In this document: piece by piece, positions 43,046-52,969 of the stretch | Numbering within the stretch: the stretch's first letter is position 1 | How the letters are laid out: every line of letters starts with the position of its first letter | Source of the DNA: Candidatus Eiseniibacteriota bacterium | GTDB taxonomy: Bacteria > Eisenbacteria > RBG-16-71-46 | Direction of reading: 5' to 3' | Length of the DNA stretch: 55,656 nt | Assembly: GCA_016178725.1 (NCBI GenBank) | Contig: JACOSV010000002.1 | Span: forward strand, 1 to 55,656 | The notes under the pieces: model-generated | Database searches by the model: none | Told to the model about the DNA's origin: nothing | What the model saw: only the letters and a program-made list of their open reading frames with translations | Made by a program: the position numbers and the translations under genes

Positions 43046-43073
43046 GCGGCCGCGCGCGGGCGACAAGACGCGG

Positions 43074-43093
43074 CCGCCTCCGTAAGGAGGCGG
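43074..43093 (-). terminator. Terminator of the giant secreted protein gene
   Basis: CCGCCTCC and GGAGGCGG form a perfect 8-bp stem with a 4-base loop, 33 bases after the stop. On the minus strand it is followed by a loosely T-containing stretch (GTCTTGTC). Confidence 0.6.
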
Positions 43094-43125
43094 TCGCAGG
43101 AGCGCCGTGGATCGCGGCGCGCGGA

Positions 43126-46100
43126 TCAGCGGATCCAGACGACGCGCTGGTGGAGTGTCGCGCCCTCGATGCGCAGTCGGACGAAGTAGAGCCCCGAGCC
43201 GACGTGGTCGCCCGACTCGGCCGTTCCGTCCCACGTCACGTCGTGCCATCCTGCGGGCTGGCTGCCGTCCGCGAGCGTCCGCAGGCGGCGGCCCTGCACG
43301 TCGAACACTGCCAGATCCACGCGCGCCGCGCGCGGCAGCCCGTAGTGCATGCGTGCCGATCCGTGACTCGGGCTGGGCACGATGCGCAGGAACTCGAGCC
43401 GTGCCGGCAGCGGCTCGACGTCGGTCGGCGTCGCGAGCCGGAAGTAGTCGCTCACGCCGAGGACGCCCGTGACCAGCGTGTCGCCCGGCGTCGAGGTCTC
43501 CACCTGCACGACCGCGATGCGTGCGCTGTCCTGCACGACGTCGGGCGTCGTCCACGACGTCTGCCCGTTGTTGGGCAGCTGCGTCGCGTCGAGCGACCAT
43601 GTCGCGCCGTGGTTCAGCGAGTGGAGCAGCGCCACCCACTGCACGCCCGAGGCCGGGATCCACTGGACCGCGTACGCGTGGCCCGAGGTCACGACCTCGG
43701 CGGCGTGCGGCGACGTCACCTGACCGGTCTTGACCTTGATGTAGTCGGTGCCGCTGAACAGCTGCGTGCCGACGGTCCCGGTCACCGTGACCGGCACGTT
43801 GTCGCCCTGCGGCAGCAGCAGCTGGACCGCGGAGCGCAGGAAGTTCACGTCGATGCTGGGATGCGATCCGCCATTGACCGTGACGCCGCCCGAGGGATCG
43901 ATCGCCAGCGCGCCGTTCAGTCGGATGCTCGCGACCACGATGTCCGTCGCCAGATTCGGCGCCGGCGGCGTGAGCGTTCCCTTCACCCACTTGCCCAGGG
44001 ACTTCAGATTCAGGCTGCCGGGGTCGAACGTGAATCCCATCACGACCGGCGCCGCGGTAGGCAGCCCGATGATCGTCACCGTGCCGGAGCCGGCGTTGGG
44101 GACCAGCGCCGTGCCGTTGCCGTTCGGGTTGACGGCGACGTCGCCCGGCGTGAGCCCCACCGGGATCGTCGCCACGAGCCGCAGCGTCACCGCCGCGCCG
44201 GGGACGAAGCTGGTCGAGGCCTGCGTATTTCCGTAGACGATCTGGAATACCAGCAGGATGTTGCCGTCCGCGTTGGTCAGGTACGCGAGGCCGCCGTCGG
44301 GCGAGATGGCGATCGAGCCCGAGCCCCCGCCGGTGTTGACGGTCGCCACGACCTTGTTGAAGTTCGGGCTCCCGGGGATGGCGTCGATCACGACCAGCGT
44401 GCCGTTCACGAGCAGCGCGAGCACGATCGTGCCGTCGGGCGAGATGGCGATCGAGCCGCAGCCCGCGCCCGTGTTGACCGTCGTCACCACCAGCGAGCCG
44501 AGATCCACCTCGACCACGCCCGCCGCGGTGCCGACGTAGATGCGGCCGCCGTCCGGGGAGACCACGATCGCGCCGCTGCCCGACCCGGTGTTCACGGTCG
44601 TGACCACCTGGTCGAAGCTGGCGTTGCCCTGGTTGGCGTCGATGATGCTCACCGAGCCCGAGCCGGAGTTGGCGACGAAGACCTTCGGGCCGACGCCCGA
44701 GGTGACCACGTCGACCGGGCCGGCGCCGACCGGGATCGTCTTCACCACGGTGTTGTATTCGGGCTGGCCGGGTTTGGTGGCGATCACGCTCACCGTGTTG
44801 CCGCCGCTGTTGGCGACGTAGGCGCGCGAGCCGTCGGGCAGGATGGCGATCCCCACCGGCTTGAGCCCGACCGTGACGCTGGTGATGACCGACGCGTGCA
44901 CGACATCGAGCACGGTCACGCTGTTCTTCTCGGGATTGGTGACGTACGCGCGCGTCCCGTCGGGCGTGAACGCGATCTTGCTCACGCCGGTGCCGGTCGG
45001 CACGTCGCCCACCACGGTGCCCGGGCCCGTGCCGGGCGTCAGCACCGTGAATTGGAGCGGACTGCTCGCGTTCGCTCCGACATTCACCACCACCGGCCCG
45101 GTCGAGGTGTTGATCGGCACCAGCGTCGTGAGCGAGGTGAGTGACGCCTGGCGCACCGGCGCCAGCACGCCGTTGAACGTCACGACGTTGGTCGCCGGCG
45201 AGATGCTGAATCCCTGGCCCGAGAGCACGACGGTCGCGCCGCTGCTGGCCGACGGCGGATCGATCGAGGAGAGCGCCAGCGACGGCGGCGCCTCGATCGT
45301 GAACGTCGAGTGCAGCGACTGCGCCATCGTCTGCCCGTCGGTGTCGGTGGCGCCCGCATCCACGAGCAGCGTGCAGGTCGCGCCGAACGGCAGGTTCGCC
45401 GTCGGCTGGAAGATCGCCATGCGGCCGTCGTCCTGGAACGAGAACTTGCCGGCCACGTTCTGCGTGCCGCCCGCCGTGAGGTGCATGAAGTTGGGCAGCG
45501 TCGCCGTGTTCATCTTCTGATTGAAGCTCGCGAACACCGCGGTCGAGGGACTGAAGCCGCTCTGGCCGTCGGTCGGGCCGAACTGGACCACGGTGGGAAT
45601 GATGTCCGCGTCGTTCGTGACCGTGGTCGCGGTGAACATCACCGACGGTCCGACCAGGCCCAGGCCGGTCACCACCAGCGTGTGCGGGCCGAGCGTCGCC
45701 GGGAGCGACCACTGCACCTGCGCCTCGCCGTTCACGTCGGTGATCTGGACCTCGTCGACGATCCAGTCGCCGTCGAGCGCGCCGCTTCCCGCCGGCAACG
45801 CGAACTTGAAGCGTGCCGCGACGCCTTCCTGCGGCTTGCCGGTCGCGTCGGTGAAGCGCACGCGGATCGGCACCGGCAGTGTCGCGCCGCCGAGTCCCGA
45901 CTGTCCCTGCCCCGAGACGATCGCGAGCTGCGTCGCCTCACTCTGGCTGTAGAGCTGGACCGTCGCGGCGTTGATGTCCGCGGTCCACTGGCCGACGTAG
46001 AGGCGCCGCCCGTCGCTGGAGCGCGCCAGCGATTCGGTGTTCGTGGCGAGTGTCGCCGGGGTCGCGGTCGGCGGGGTGACGCCGATGTTGACCCGGACGA

Positions 46101-49100
46101 GCGTATTGCATCCGGTGCAGCCGGCGAGGATGCCGGCGCCGTCGCTCGCCGGCAGCAGCTGCGAGATCGTCGCCGGGAGTCCGGCGACCGAGCCGAAGAA
46201 CAGCTCCTGCCCGATCGCGCCCGCCGCGTCGTCCAGGTTCCAGACCGCGACCTGATTCGTGTTCGTCAGGCCCATCGCCCGGCGGCCATTGGTGCTGATC
46301 GCGACCTTCGTGAAGTTGACGCCGCCGTGCGCGGTCGTCGTGGTGAGCGGCGCCGAGGAGTAGAGGATGGTGCCGCCATCGTAGATCTTGGCGCCGCCCG
46401 CGCTGCCGACGACGACGTAATGGCCGTCGGGTGTTTCCGCCATCGCGAGGACCGGGGCCGCCGAGGTGAACGAGAACTGCATCACGCCGGCCAGCGAGAA
46501 GACCGTCAGCCCGACGTTTCCGCCGAGGAGCATGTAGCGCGCGAGCGGATCCGCGGCGAAGACGCTCGAGAGCGGATCGATCGAGGGCGCCGGCGGCCCC
46601 CCGAGCGACTGACCGAACGTCGCACTTCCCGGGTCGGAGTCGAAGAGGAAGATCGAGTGGGTCTCGTCGATCGCCCACACGCTCTTGCCGTCCCCCGCGA
46701 ATTCCATGCCGAGGATGGAGCCGTACAGGCCGGTGGTGCCGGCCAGATTCGCGCCGAACGCGTGGCTCAACCCGTTGCCCGTCGCCCACCACAATTGCAC
46801 TTGAGTCTGATAGGCGGAGGCGTTGCGTGTGCGGGCGATGGCGAGCAGCCGTCCGTCGGGCGAGACGCGGAGCGCGTTCAGCGCCAGCGTCTCCGTGGGA
46901 CTAATGGGCGCCGGGTTCGGAACCATCGCGAACGACGCGTCGTGCGGAGCGAAGCTCGTGATCGGATCCACGATCGCGAGCGGCAGCGCGAGGCTCCGCT
47001 CGCCGCCGCCCGGCCCGATGAGCGTCGTCGTCGTGCCGCGCTGCTCGGCGGGGCTCGCCGGCACGCGGAAGCCGACGCCGTTGCCCGACGCGTACTGCGC
47101 CGTGAAGGTCGTCCCGCCGAGGTCGATGCCGGTGCCGACGTTGAAGAGGTCGTCGTGGGTGATGACCGCCACCTGGCCGTCGGGCATCGCGGCGTCCGGG
47201 ACCACCGCCTGCGCGCTCGTGTTCGCGCTGCTGGTCGTGTAGAACGAGAGCGTGCCGTCGGCGTAGTTGGCGACGCCGATCAACGTGCTCAACGCGCTCA
47301 CCGCGACGGCGACCGGCGAATGACCGGTGCCGACCGCGGACACGGCGACATGATAGGTGCCGCTGCCGGGTGACACGTTCATCACGCGCAGCTGGTTGGT
47401 CTGCGAATCGACGATGAACGCCGATTGGCCGGCGGGGTTCATCGCGATGCCGCGCGGACTGCCGCCGAGGAACACCGATCCCGGAACGATGCTGCCCGCG
47501 CCGGGGATGGTGACGAAGTCCACCGACGAGCTGGCGATCCCGCCGGGGGCGAGCACCTCACCGCCGTCGGGCGTGATCGCGACGCCGCCGACCACCGGAT
47601 CGCTCTGCAGCACCGTGAACGCGCCGGTGTTCTGCGTCAGGTCCACCGAGAGGAGCCCGAGGTTGACGCTCGAGAGGTAGAGCGTCGCGCCGTCGAGGCT
47701 TACCGCCGCGCCGCCCGAGAGCGACGCGCCCGGCACCTGCAGATCGCGGCGCATCGTGTTCGCGCCGACGCTGGCCGGATCGATGTCCAGCTCGTGTACG
47801 ACGCCCTGCACCTGATCCGACACGTACGCGCGCCGGCCGTTGGGCGAGATCGCCGCACCGCCGGGCGCGCCGCCGACCGTGATCGTGGCGAGGATCTGGC
47901 CGAGATTGAGGCCGGGACTCGCGCCGATCACCAGCACCTGGCCCAGGTTCGGCCGGCAGGTGACGAGCCGGCTGCCGTCGGGCGTCAGCGCGGTGCCGCG
48001 GAACGTGCCCGAGAGGATCGGGGTCACCGGCCGCGCCGACGCGCCGACGTCGATGCTGGCGATGCCGCCGTCGCCGGCGGCGAACGCGGTCAATCCGTTC
48101 GGCGACACCGCCGCGTCGGTGGGGGAGAAGCCGACGCCGACGGGCGTGCCGCTCGGGATCGGCGCCGCCTGCGGTTCGGGCGGCAGGACCGTGAAGGCGA
48201 AGTCATTGCTGGTACCGTGGCCCTGCACCGTGACGTCGACGATGCCGGTGATCGCGCCGACCGGCACGCGCACGACGAGCGACGTCGGCGTCACGCGCGA
48301 GCCGGGGATCAGCGACACCGGGCACGCGCCGCAGAACGTGAACGCGACGAACGTTTTCGACGCGTCGCCGAATCCGGCGCCGGTGATGGTGATCACGCCG
48401 CCGACCGGCGCGGAGCGCGGCTGGATGTCGGTGATCGAGACCGGCGGTTGCGGCTGGGTCGCGAAGACGGCGCGGAAGGTGTCGGCGAGCGCGAGCCCGT
48501 TTAGATCCTGAAGTGCCGGCGTGAGGTCGATCTCGTAGCTCGAGCCGAACTCGAGCGCCAGCGTCGGCGTGAAGACGAAGTTCGTGCCGCGCAGCAGCTG
48601 GCCGGTGCCGGTGATCGACGGCGGATTGCCGTTCTTGCGCACGCGGAACGCCGACTGCAGCGACGCGGGCGTCACCGGCTCGCTGAAGTTGACGAGCACC
48701 GGCGCGTCCACGCCGATGTTGCTCGCGTTGTTGGCCGGCAGCACCGAGGCGACCATCGGCGGGATCGTGTCCACCGTGGTGATGACGTTGATCCCGGTGA
48801 CGGTCTGCCCGGCGACGACCGGGATCTGGCCGCGCAGATTTGGATCGTCGCGGTCGGTCTCGGGCACGCTCCACCACTCGGGGATGAACGTGGTCTGGGC
48901 GATGTCGGCGAGCCGGCTGCTGATGTACTCGGGCGTGAGCGGGAAGCCGCCGACGTTGCCGTCGAGCGGCGTCACGCGCACCGAATAGTTGCCGGCGGGC
49001 AGCCGGCGCAGCGCGTAGCTGCCGTCCTCGGCCGAGTAGTCGGACGCGGTCGTGTCGTCCGGCGCTCCGACGCCGTTCAGGTGCACGGCCTCGACCAGCG

Positions 49101-52100
49101 CGCCCGGCAGCGGCAGGCCGGTCTGGCCGCGCGTGATCGTGCCGGCGATGGTCGCGTAGCCGGTGGCGAGGCTCGCCGAGGGATAGGCGGCCGCGATCGC
49201 CGAGCGGTCGTCGTCGGTGAGCGTGCGCGCGTCCTGCCCCGGCTGGATGACGAAGAACATCGTCGCGTCGAGCACGCCGGTGTGCGTGAGTCCGAGCAGG
49301 TGGCCGGCCTCGTGCGTGACGACGCTCTGCAGGTCGTACTTGCCCGCCTCGCCGGTCGTGGTCCACGGCGCGTTGGGGTTGATCATCATGTCGGAGTCGA
49401 CGATCTGATCCGGCAGCACGATCCGGTCGCCGACGTTGGTGCGGCGCGTGAACGACGTCGTCGGCGTGATCGCCAGCACGCCGGGCGGGAACTGCACCTC
49501 GGGATCGTTGCGCGTCACGAGGTTGATGCCGTCGAGCGCCGAGGCGTTCATCTGCGTCGTCGTCGCGTCCTCGATCAGCGGCACCGTGGCGCCGTCGACG
49601 GCGAGCCACGTGGCGAATCCGGCGCGTACCGCCGCGAGCTCGGCGACCGAGAAGGCGCTCGGGTCCGCGAGCGGGCCGCCGGACGGCGACCAGATGCGGT
49701 AGTGGATCGGCGAACCTCCGGCCCACGACTCGACGTGGTGGAGCGTCGCGGTCGGATCGACGCATCCGTCGCCGTTGGCGTCCTGCCCCGCCGCGCACAC
49801 GGTGGGGCAGGCGTCGAACGCGTCGGCGACGCCGTCGAAGTCCTGGTCCACGCCGAGCTGCACCAGCTCCATGTCGTCGATGATCGGGAGATGGGACGTG
49901 GGCCGCTGCTGCGGCAGGACGCCAAGAAGGCGCTCGGACTGGTCGAGGATGTCGATCACGATCTGGATCGAGTCGGCGCGCAGCGGCTGCAGGGGTCCGG
50001 TGCCGGGGAAGTTCGCGGGGAATTCGTAGAACGTGCCGTGGTCGAGCGGGACGTTCGATTCGCTGCCAATGCCGCCGAAGAGGATGAACGAACTCGCGTG
50101 GTATTCGAACGGCCGCGCGTCGCCGGCCCGCTTGGCGCGCGCGTAGACCTCGGCGAAGCGCGCCTGCTCGAGAATGTCGAAGCGATCGGTGCCCAGGATC
50201 GCGTAGGCGGTGTCGCCCGGCACCAGCGCGATCCACGGCGACGTGAGGCGCGCGAACGTGCCGTTCGCGAGCGTGTCGCCGGGCGAGAGGAAGGTCCACG
50301 CACAGCTCGGGTCGTAGACATCGAACCCGTGCCGCAGCGCGACGCTGGTCGCGGGCGGGGGATAATCGCGGATCGCGCTCGGGAACGTCACGCCCGGCGC
50401 CGTGCCGCCATTGATCGCCGAGAGCGTCCATGTGCCGGTCGTGCCGTCCTCGAAGTCGAGCGGGGCGATGATGTCTCCGCCGCCGCTGGTCTGGACCGTG
50501 ACGTTGTCGACGAGGTTGACGCCGGTTTCGCTCGGGAAGATGAACCCGTCCTCGTTCGACGACCGGCTCGAACTCTGCATCACGATGCGCACACGCAGCG
50601 GCTCGGCGAGGCCGAGGTTTTGATTGCCGTCCCCGTCGAGGTGCACTTCGAACTTGACCGGCTTGTCGCCGGCGATCGGCCCGCCGATCACGAAGCGCTG
50701 GATCCGGTTGTTGAACGTGTCGGCGATGTAGACGTCGCCGCGCTTCGAGATCGCGATCCCCTGTGACTGCTGGAAGAACTCGCCGCCTGAAACGCCGGGC
50801 TGGCCCCACGCGGAGAGGAACGTCCCGTCGCTCCGGAATTGCTGGATCCGGTTGTTGATCTTGTCGGCGACGTAGATGGTGCCGTTCACGTCGACGTCGA
50901 TGCCGCTGGCGGAGCCGAACTGCCCCGGCGCGGGCCCGGTCGAGCCCCAGGCGAGGACGAACGTGCCGGAGGACGTGAACTTCTGCACGTTGTTGTTCTG
51001 GTCATCGGTCGCGTAGACGTTGCCGGCTCCGTCGACCGCGACGCCGAGGACGTGCTGGAACAGCCCCGGCCCGACGCCGAACGATCCCCACTGGCCGAGG
51101 AAGTTTCCGGCGGAGTCGAACTTCTCGATCCGGTTGTTGTTCGTGTCGGCGACGTAGATGTTGTCGAGCGCGTCCACGGCGATGCCGCGCGGCGTGTTGA
51201 ACTGTCCGGGCCCGTTGCCCGGACCGCCGAAACCGGTGAGCAGCCCGCCGACCGTGTCGAACACCTCGACGCGGCTGTTGTTCTGATCGGTGACGAAGAC
51301 CTTGAAGTCGTGGGTCACCGCGATGTCGTAGAGGCCGTTGAACTGCCCGGGGGCCCCGCCGAACGTGCCCCATGCCGCGACCCACTGGCCGTTGGTGGAA
51401 TACTTGACCACGCGGTTGTTGCCGTTGTCGGCGACGTAGACGTTGTCGCTGTCGTCCACGGCCACGCCGGTCGGCAGGGTGAACTGCAGCGGCAGCGAGC
51501 CCGCGACACCCCAGCGTCCGTCGAACACCGGAACGGTGGCCGCCCACGACGGCGGTCCGCCGGCGTACGAGAAGCGGCTGTTGAGGAACGTCCACGTGCC
51601 GTCGCTCTTCAGAGCCTCGGCGCCGACGAAGTTGTTGGTCGTGCGGCCCGAGACCAGCCCATTGGTGGTGAAGGCAGTGGCCAGCGCTCCATCCACCGAC
51701 CGGCGGATGCTGATCGAGGCGTCGAAGCGCATGACCGCGCCGGGATTCGTGGCGAGCGGGAAGCTCGGCGACGTGAGCCGCTGGCTCCAGCCCTTGCCGT
51801 AGCCGTACGGCCGCACCCAGTGCGAGATCTCACCGAGCGCCGAGGTCGAGTCGGCGCCGAACCACAGCGCCTTCGTGCCCATGGTCAGGAATCCGTCGTT
51901 GACCGTGAACCGGCCCGAGACGTGTGCGAACACCTTGCCGGTGAGGTCCTCGCCGCTCCAACCGCCCGGGAGGCAGGTGCCGGCGAGATCCTCGAAGCCG
52001 TGCGAGTCGACGAGGAACGAATCGGTCGGCGTCACCGTGCTGGCGCTGAAGGGACGCGCGGCGCGGAATGTGTGCGTCACCGCGCGCGAGATCCTGGCGG

Positions 52101-52293
52101 GGTCGGCGGGCGTCCGCAGCGAGGGTTCGGCCGTCACCGCGCCGCCGCCGCCGCCTTCGAGCGCGACGGCGCCGGCGTGCGCGAGGCGCGCGCCTGTGGG
52201 AGGCGCGGCCGCGAGCAGCAGCGCGGCGAAGAGGATGGTCAGAGGCTTCGGCGTGCGGCGGGTCGGGACGGGCATCACGGTCCGTGTCGTCAT
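43126..52293 (-). CDS. Giant secreted multidomain protein: NHL propeller, metzincin protease, YVTN propellers, FlgD-like Ig sorting domain
   Basis: The product has 3,055 residues. A signal peptide (to about residue 40) is followed, in order, by a carbohydrate-binding-like region, NHL repeats (about 270-535; FNTPRGIAVDALDNIYVADT) and a calcium-type DxDxDG stretch near 820-845. A metzincin/matrixin protease follows with HEAGHLLGLTH at 994-1004 and the Met-turn DATMFF. Then come a carboxypeptidase-regulatory-like domain, a Big_5 Ig domain (about 1175-1278), an IPT/TIG domain (about 1285-1370) and beta-propellers (about 1380-1690, 1765-2100). More Ig and IPT domains (2135-2420), a YVTN propeller (2430-2750) and a C-terminal FlgD-like Ig domain (about 2965-3055) complete it. 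Zinc ligands His994, His998, His1004 and Glu995 are intact. It is probably exported by a type IX-like or similar route and is cell-surface or released. Last gene of its operon. Confidence 0.88.
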   Translation of the reverse strand: MTTRTVMPVPTRRTPKPLTILFAALLLAAAPPTGARLAHAGAVALEGGGGGAVTAEPSLRTPADPARISRAVTHTFRAARPFSASTVTPTDSFLVDSHGFEDLAGTCLPGGWSGEDLTGKVFAHVSGRFTVNDGFLTMGTKALWFGADSTSALGEISHWVRPYGYGKGWSQRLTSPSFPLATNPGAVMRFDASISIRRSVDGALATAFTTNGLVSGRTTNNFVGAEALKSDGTWTFLNSRFSYAGGPPSWAATVPVFDGRWGVAGSLPLQFTLPTGVAVDDSDNVYVADNGNNRVVKYSTNGQWVAAWGTFGGAPGQFNGLYDIAVTHDFKVFVTDQNNSRVEVFDTVGGLLTGFGGPGNGPGQFNTPRGIAVDALDNIYVADTNNNRIEKFDSAGNFLGQWGSFGVGPGLFQHVLGVAVDGAGNVYATDDQNNNVQKFTSSGTFVLAWGSTGPAPGQFGSASGIDVDVNGTIYVADKINNRIQQFRSDGTFLSAWGQPGVSGGEFFQQSQGIAISKRGDVYIADTFNNRIQRFVIGGPIAGDKPVKFEVHLDGDGNQNLGLAEPLRVRIVMQSSSRSSNEDGFIFPSETGVNLVDNVTVQTSGGGDIIAPLDFEDGTTGTWTLSAINGGTAPGVTFPSAIRDYPPPATSVALRHGFDVYDPSCAWTFLSPGDTLANGTFARLTSPWIALVPGDTAYAILGTDRFDILEQARFAEVYARAKRAGDARPFEYHASSFILFGGIGSESNVPLDHGTFYEFPANFPGTGPLQPLRADSIQIVIDILDQSERLLGVLPQQRPTSHLPIIDDMELVQLGVDQDFDGVADAFDACPTVCAAGQDANGDGCVDPTATLHHVESWAGGSPIHYRIWSPSGGPLADPSAFSVAELAAVRAGFATWLAVDGATVPLIEDATTTQMNASALDGINLVTRNDPEVQFPPGVLAITPTTSFTRRTNVGDRIVLPDQIVDSDMMINPNAPWTTTGEAGKYDLQSVVTHEAGHLLGLTHTGVLDATMFFVIQPGQDARTLTDDDRSAIAAAYPSASLATGYATIAGTITRGQTGLPLPGALVEAVHLNGVGAPDDTTASDYSAEDGSYALRRLPAGNYSVRVTPLDGNVGGFPLTPEYISSRLADIAQTTFIPEWWSVPETDRDDPNLRGQIPVVAGQTVTGINVITTVDTIPPMVASVLPANNASNIGVDAPVLVNFSEPVTPASLQSAFRVRKNGNPPSITGTGQLLRGTNFVFTPTLALEFGSSYEIDLTPALQDLNGLALADTFRAVFATQPQPPVSITDIQPRSAPVGGVITITGAGFGDASKTFVAFTFCGACPVSLIPGSRVTPTSLVVRVPVGAITGIVDVTVQGHGTSNDFAFTVLPPEPQAAPIPSGTPVGVGFSPTDAAVSPNGLTAFAAGDGGIASIDVGASARPVTPILSGTFRGTALTPDGSRLVTCRPNLGQVLVIGASPGLNLGQILATITVGGAPGGAAISPNGRRAYVSDQVQGVVHELDIDPASVGANTMRRDLQVPGASLSGGAAVSLDGATLYLSSVNLGLLSVDLTQNTGAFTVLQSDPVVGGVAITPDGGEVLAPGGIASSSVDFVTIPGAGSIVPGSVFLGGSPRGIAMNPAGQSAFIVDSQTNQLRVMNVSPGSGTYHVAVSAVGTGHSPVAVAVSALSTLIGVANYADGTLSFYTTSSANTSAQAVVPDAAMPDGQVAVITHDDLFNVGTGIDLGGTTFTAQYASGNGVGFRVPASPAEQRGTTTTLIGPGGGERSLALPLAIVDPITSFAPHDASFAMVPNPAPISPTETLALNALRVSPDGRLLAIARTRNASAYQTQVQLWWATGNGLSHAFGANLAGTTGLYGSILGMEFAGDGKSVWAIDETHSIFLFDSDPGSATFGQSLGGPPAPSIDPLSSVFAADPLARYMLLGGNVGLTVFSLAGVMQFSFTSAAPVLAMAETPDGHYVVVGSAGGAKIYDGGTILYSSAPLTTTTAHGGVNFTKVAISTNGRRAMGLTNTNQVAVWNLDDAAGAIGQELFFGSVAGLPATISQLLPASDGAGILAGCTGCNTLVRVNIGVTPPTATPATLATNTESLARSSDGRRLYVGQWTADINAATVQLYSQSEATQLAIVSGQGQSGLGGATLPVPIRVRFTDATGKPQEGVAARFKFALPAGSGALDGDWIVDEVQITDVNGEAQVQWSLPATLGPHTLVVTGLGLVGPSVMFTATTVTNDADIIPTVVQFGPTDGQSGFSPSTAVFASFNQKMNTATLPNFMHLTAGGTQNVAGKFSFQDDGRMAIFQPTANLPFGATCTLLVDAGATDTDGQTMAQSLHSTFTIEAPPSLALSSIDPPSASSGATVVLSGQGFSISPATNVVTFNGVLAPVRQASLTSLTTLVPINTSTGPVVVNVGANASSPLQFTVLTPGTGPGTVVGDVPTGTGVSKIAFTPDGTRAYVTNPEKNSVTVLDVVHASVITSVTVGLKPVGIAILPDGSRAYVANSGGNTVSVIATKPGQPEYNTVVKTIPVGAGPVDVVTSGVGPKVFVANSGSGSVSIIDANQGNASFDQVVTTVNTGSGSGAIVVSPDGGRIYVGTAAGVVEVDLGSLVVTTVNTGAGCGSIAISPDGTIVLALLVNGTLVVIDAIPGSPNFNKVVATVNTGGGSGSIAISPDGGLAYLTNADGNILLVFQIVYGNTQASTSFVPGAAVTLRLVATIPVGLTPGDVAVNPNGNGTALVPNAGSGTVTIIGLPTAAPVVMGFTFDPGSLNLKSLGKWVKGTLTPPAPNLATDIVVASIRLNGALAIDPSGGVTVNGGSHPSIDVNFLRSAVQLLLPQGDNVPVTVTGTVGTQLFSGTDYIKVKTGQVTSPHAAEVVTSGHAYAVQWIPASGVQWVALLHSLNHGATWSLDATQLPNNGQTSWTTPDVVQDSARIAVVQVETSTPGDTLVTGVLGVSDYFRLATPTDVEPLPARLEFLRIVPSPSHGSARMHYGLPRAARVDLAVFDVQGRRLRTLADGSQPAGWHDVTWDGTAESGDHVGSGLYFVRLRIEGATLHQRVVWIR

Positions 52294-52305
52294 GGTCGTC
52301 CCGGC

Positions 52306-52872
52306 CTAGCGGCCGGCCCCCTCGCGCATCGCGCTCTGGATCGCGCGCACCAGGTCGGCGAGCGGAATGCGCGGCGCCGGCCGTCCCGGCGGCACGAGCT
52401 GCAGCCGGTTCGCGTCCAGCACCGCGAGCCCCTCGGCCGAGCGCTGCACGGTGGCGACGCCCGCGGCGTCGCGCCGAATGTCGAACTTGCCCTGCGCGAG
52501 GCCGCTCACCTGCGCGCCGCCCTGGCGGTCGCGCCACACGAACAGCAGCGCCTCCTCGCCGGGCGTGAACGCCGGACAACCGGGCACGTTGTAGCGCATC
52601 GCGCCGATCGTGCCGCCGAGCTGCGAGAGCGTGAGCGTCGTGGCGCCGCCGCCCTTGAGCGATTGCGTCACGCGCACGCGGACGTCGGTGAAGATCTTGG
52701 TGTGCGAGGGACTCCAGCGCGGCGCGACGCTCTCGACCTCGCCGACCACGATGTCGTTCGAGGCGACCACGAGCGCGCGCGTGTCCATGTGCATGACCTG
52801 CGTGGCGTACGCGGCGGGTGCGGCCAGCGCCAGCAGGGTGAGGACGGAGACGACGGAACGAGCCACACGCAT
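52306..52872 (-). CDS. Secreted protein of unknown function, upstream of the giant protein gene
   Basis: The product has 188 residues. ATG 52872 has an AGGAG site 7 bases upstream and begins a signal peptide (residues 1-23, ending AAYA), so the longer frame is dropped. The mature part is a beta-rich domain (DTRALVVASNDIVVGEVESV, TDVRVRVTQSLKG, LSQLGGTIGAMRYNVPGCPAF, GEEALLFVWRD). It ends in an Arg-rich helix (PLADLVRAIQSAMREG). The layout resembles small proteins encoded beside matrixin-type metalloproteases, but I do not recognise a named family. The gap to the giant gene is 12 bases; co-expression is near certain, and a partner or inhibitor role is inference. Confidence 0.7.
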   Translation of the reverse strand: MRVARSVVSVLTLLALAAPAAYATQVMHMDTRALVVASNDIVVGEVESVAPRWSPSHTKIFTDVRVRVTQSLKGGGATTLTLSQLGGTIGAMRYNVPGCPAFTPGEEALLFVWRDRQGGAQVSGLAQGKFDIRRDAAGVATVQRSAEGLAVLDANRLQLVPPGRPAPRIPLADLVRAIQSAMREGAGR

Positions 52873-52902
52873 TGCGGCACTCCTGACAGGGGGGTGGAGA
52901 TG

Positions 52903-52939
52903 ACGGCCGTCGGGCCGTATGTCGGGCGCGGGCGCCCGA
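52903..52939. other. Two hairpins in an operon gap
   Basis: ACGGCC/GGCCGT (52903-52918) and TCGGGCGC/GCGCCCGA (52922-52939, loop GG) are perfect stems between the FecR-TPR gene and the 188-residue protein gene. They may tune processing or termination within the operon. Confidence 0.4.
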
Positions 52940-52969
52940 GCGGCGTCCGCGGTCACGATTGCGTTGCGG

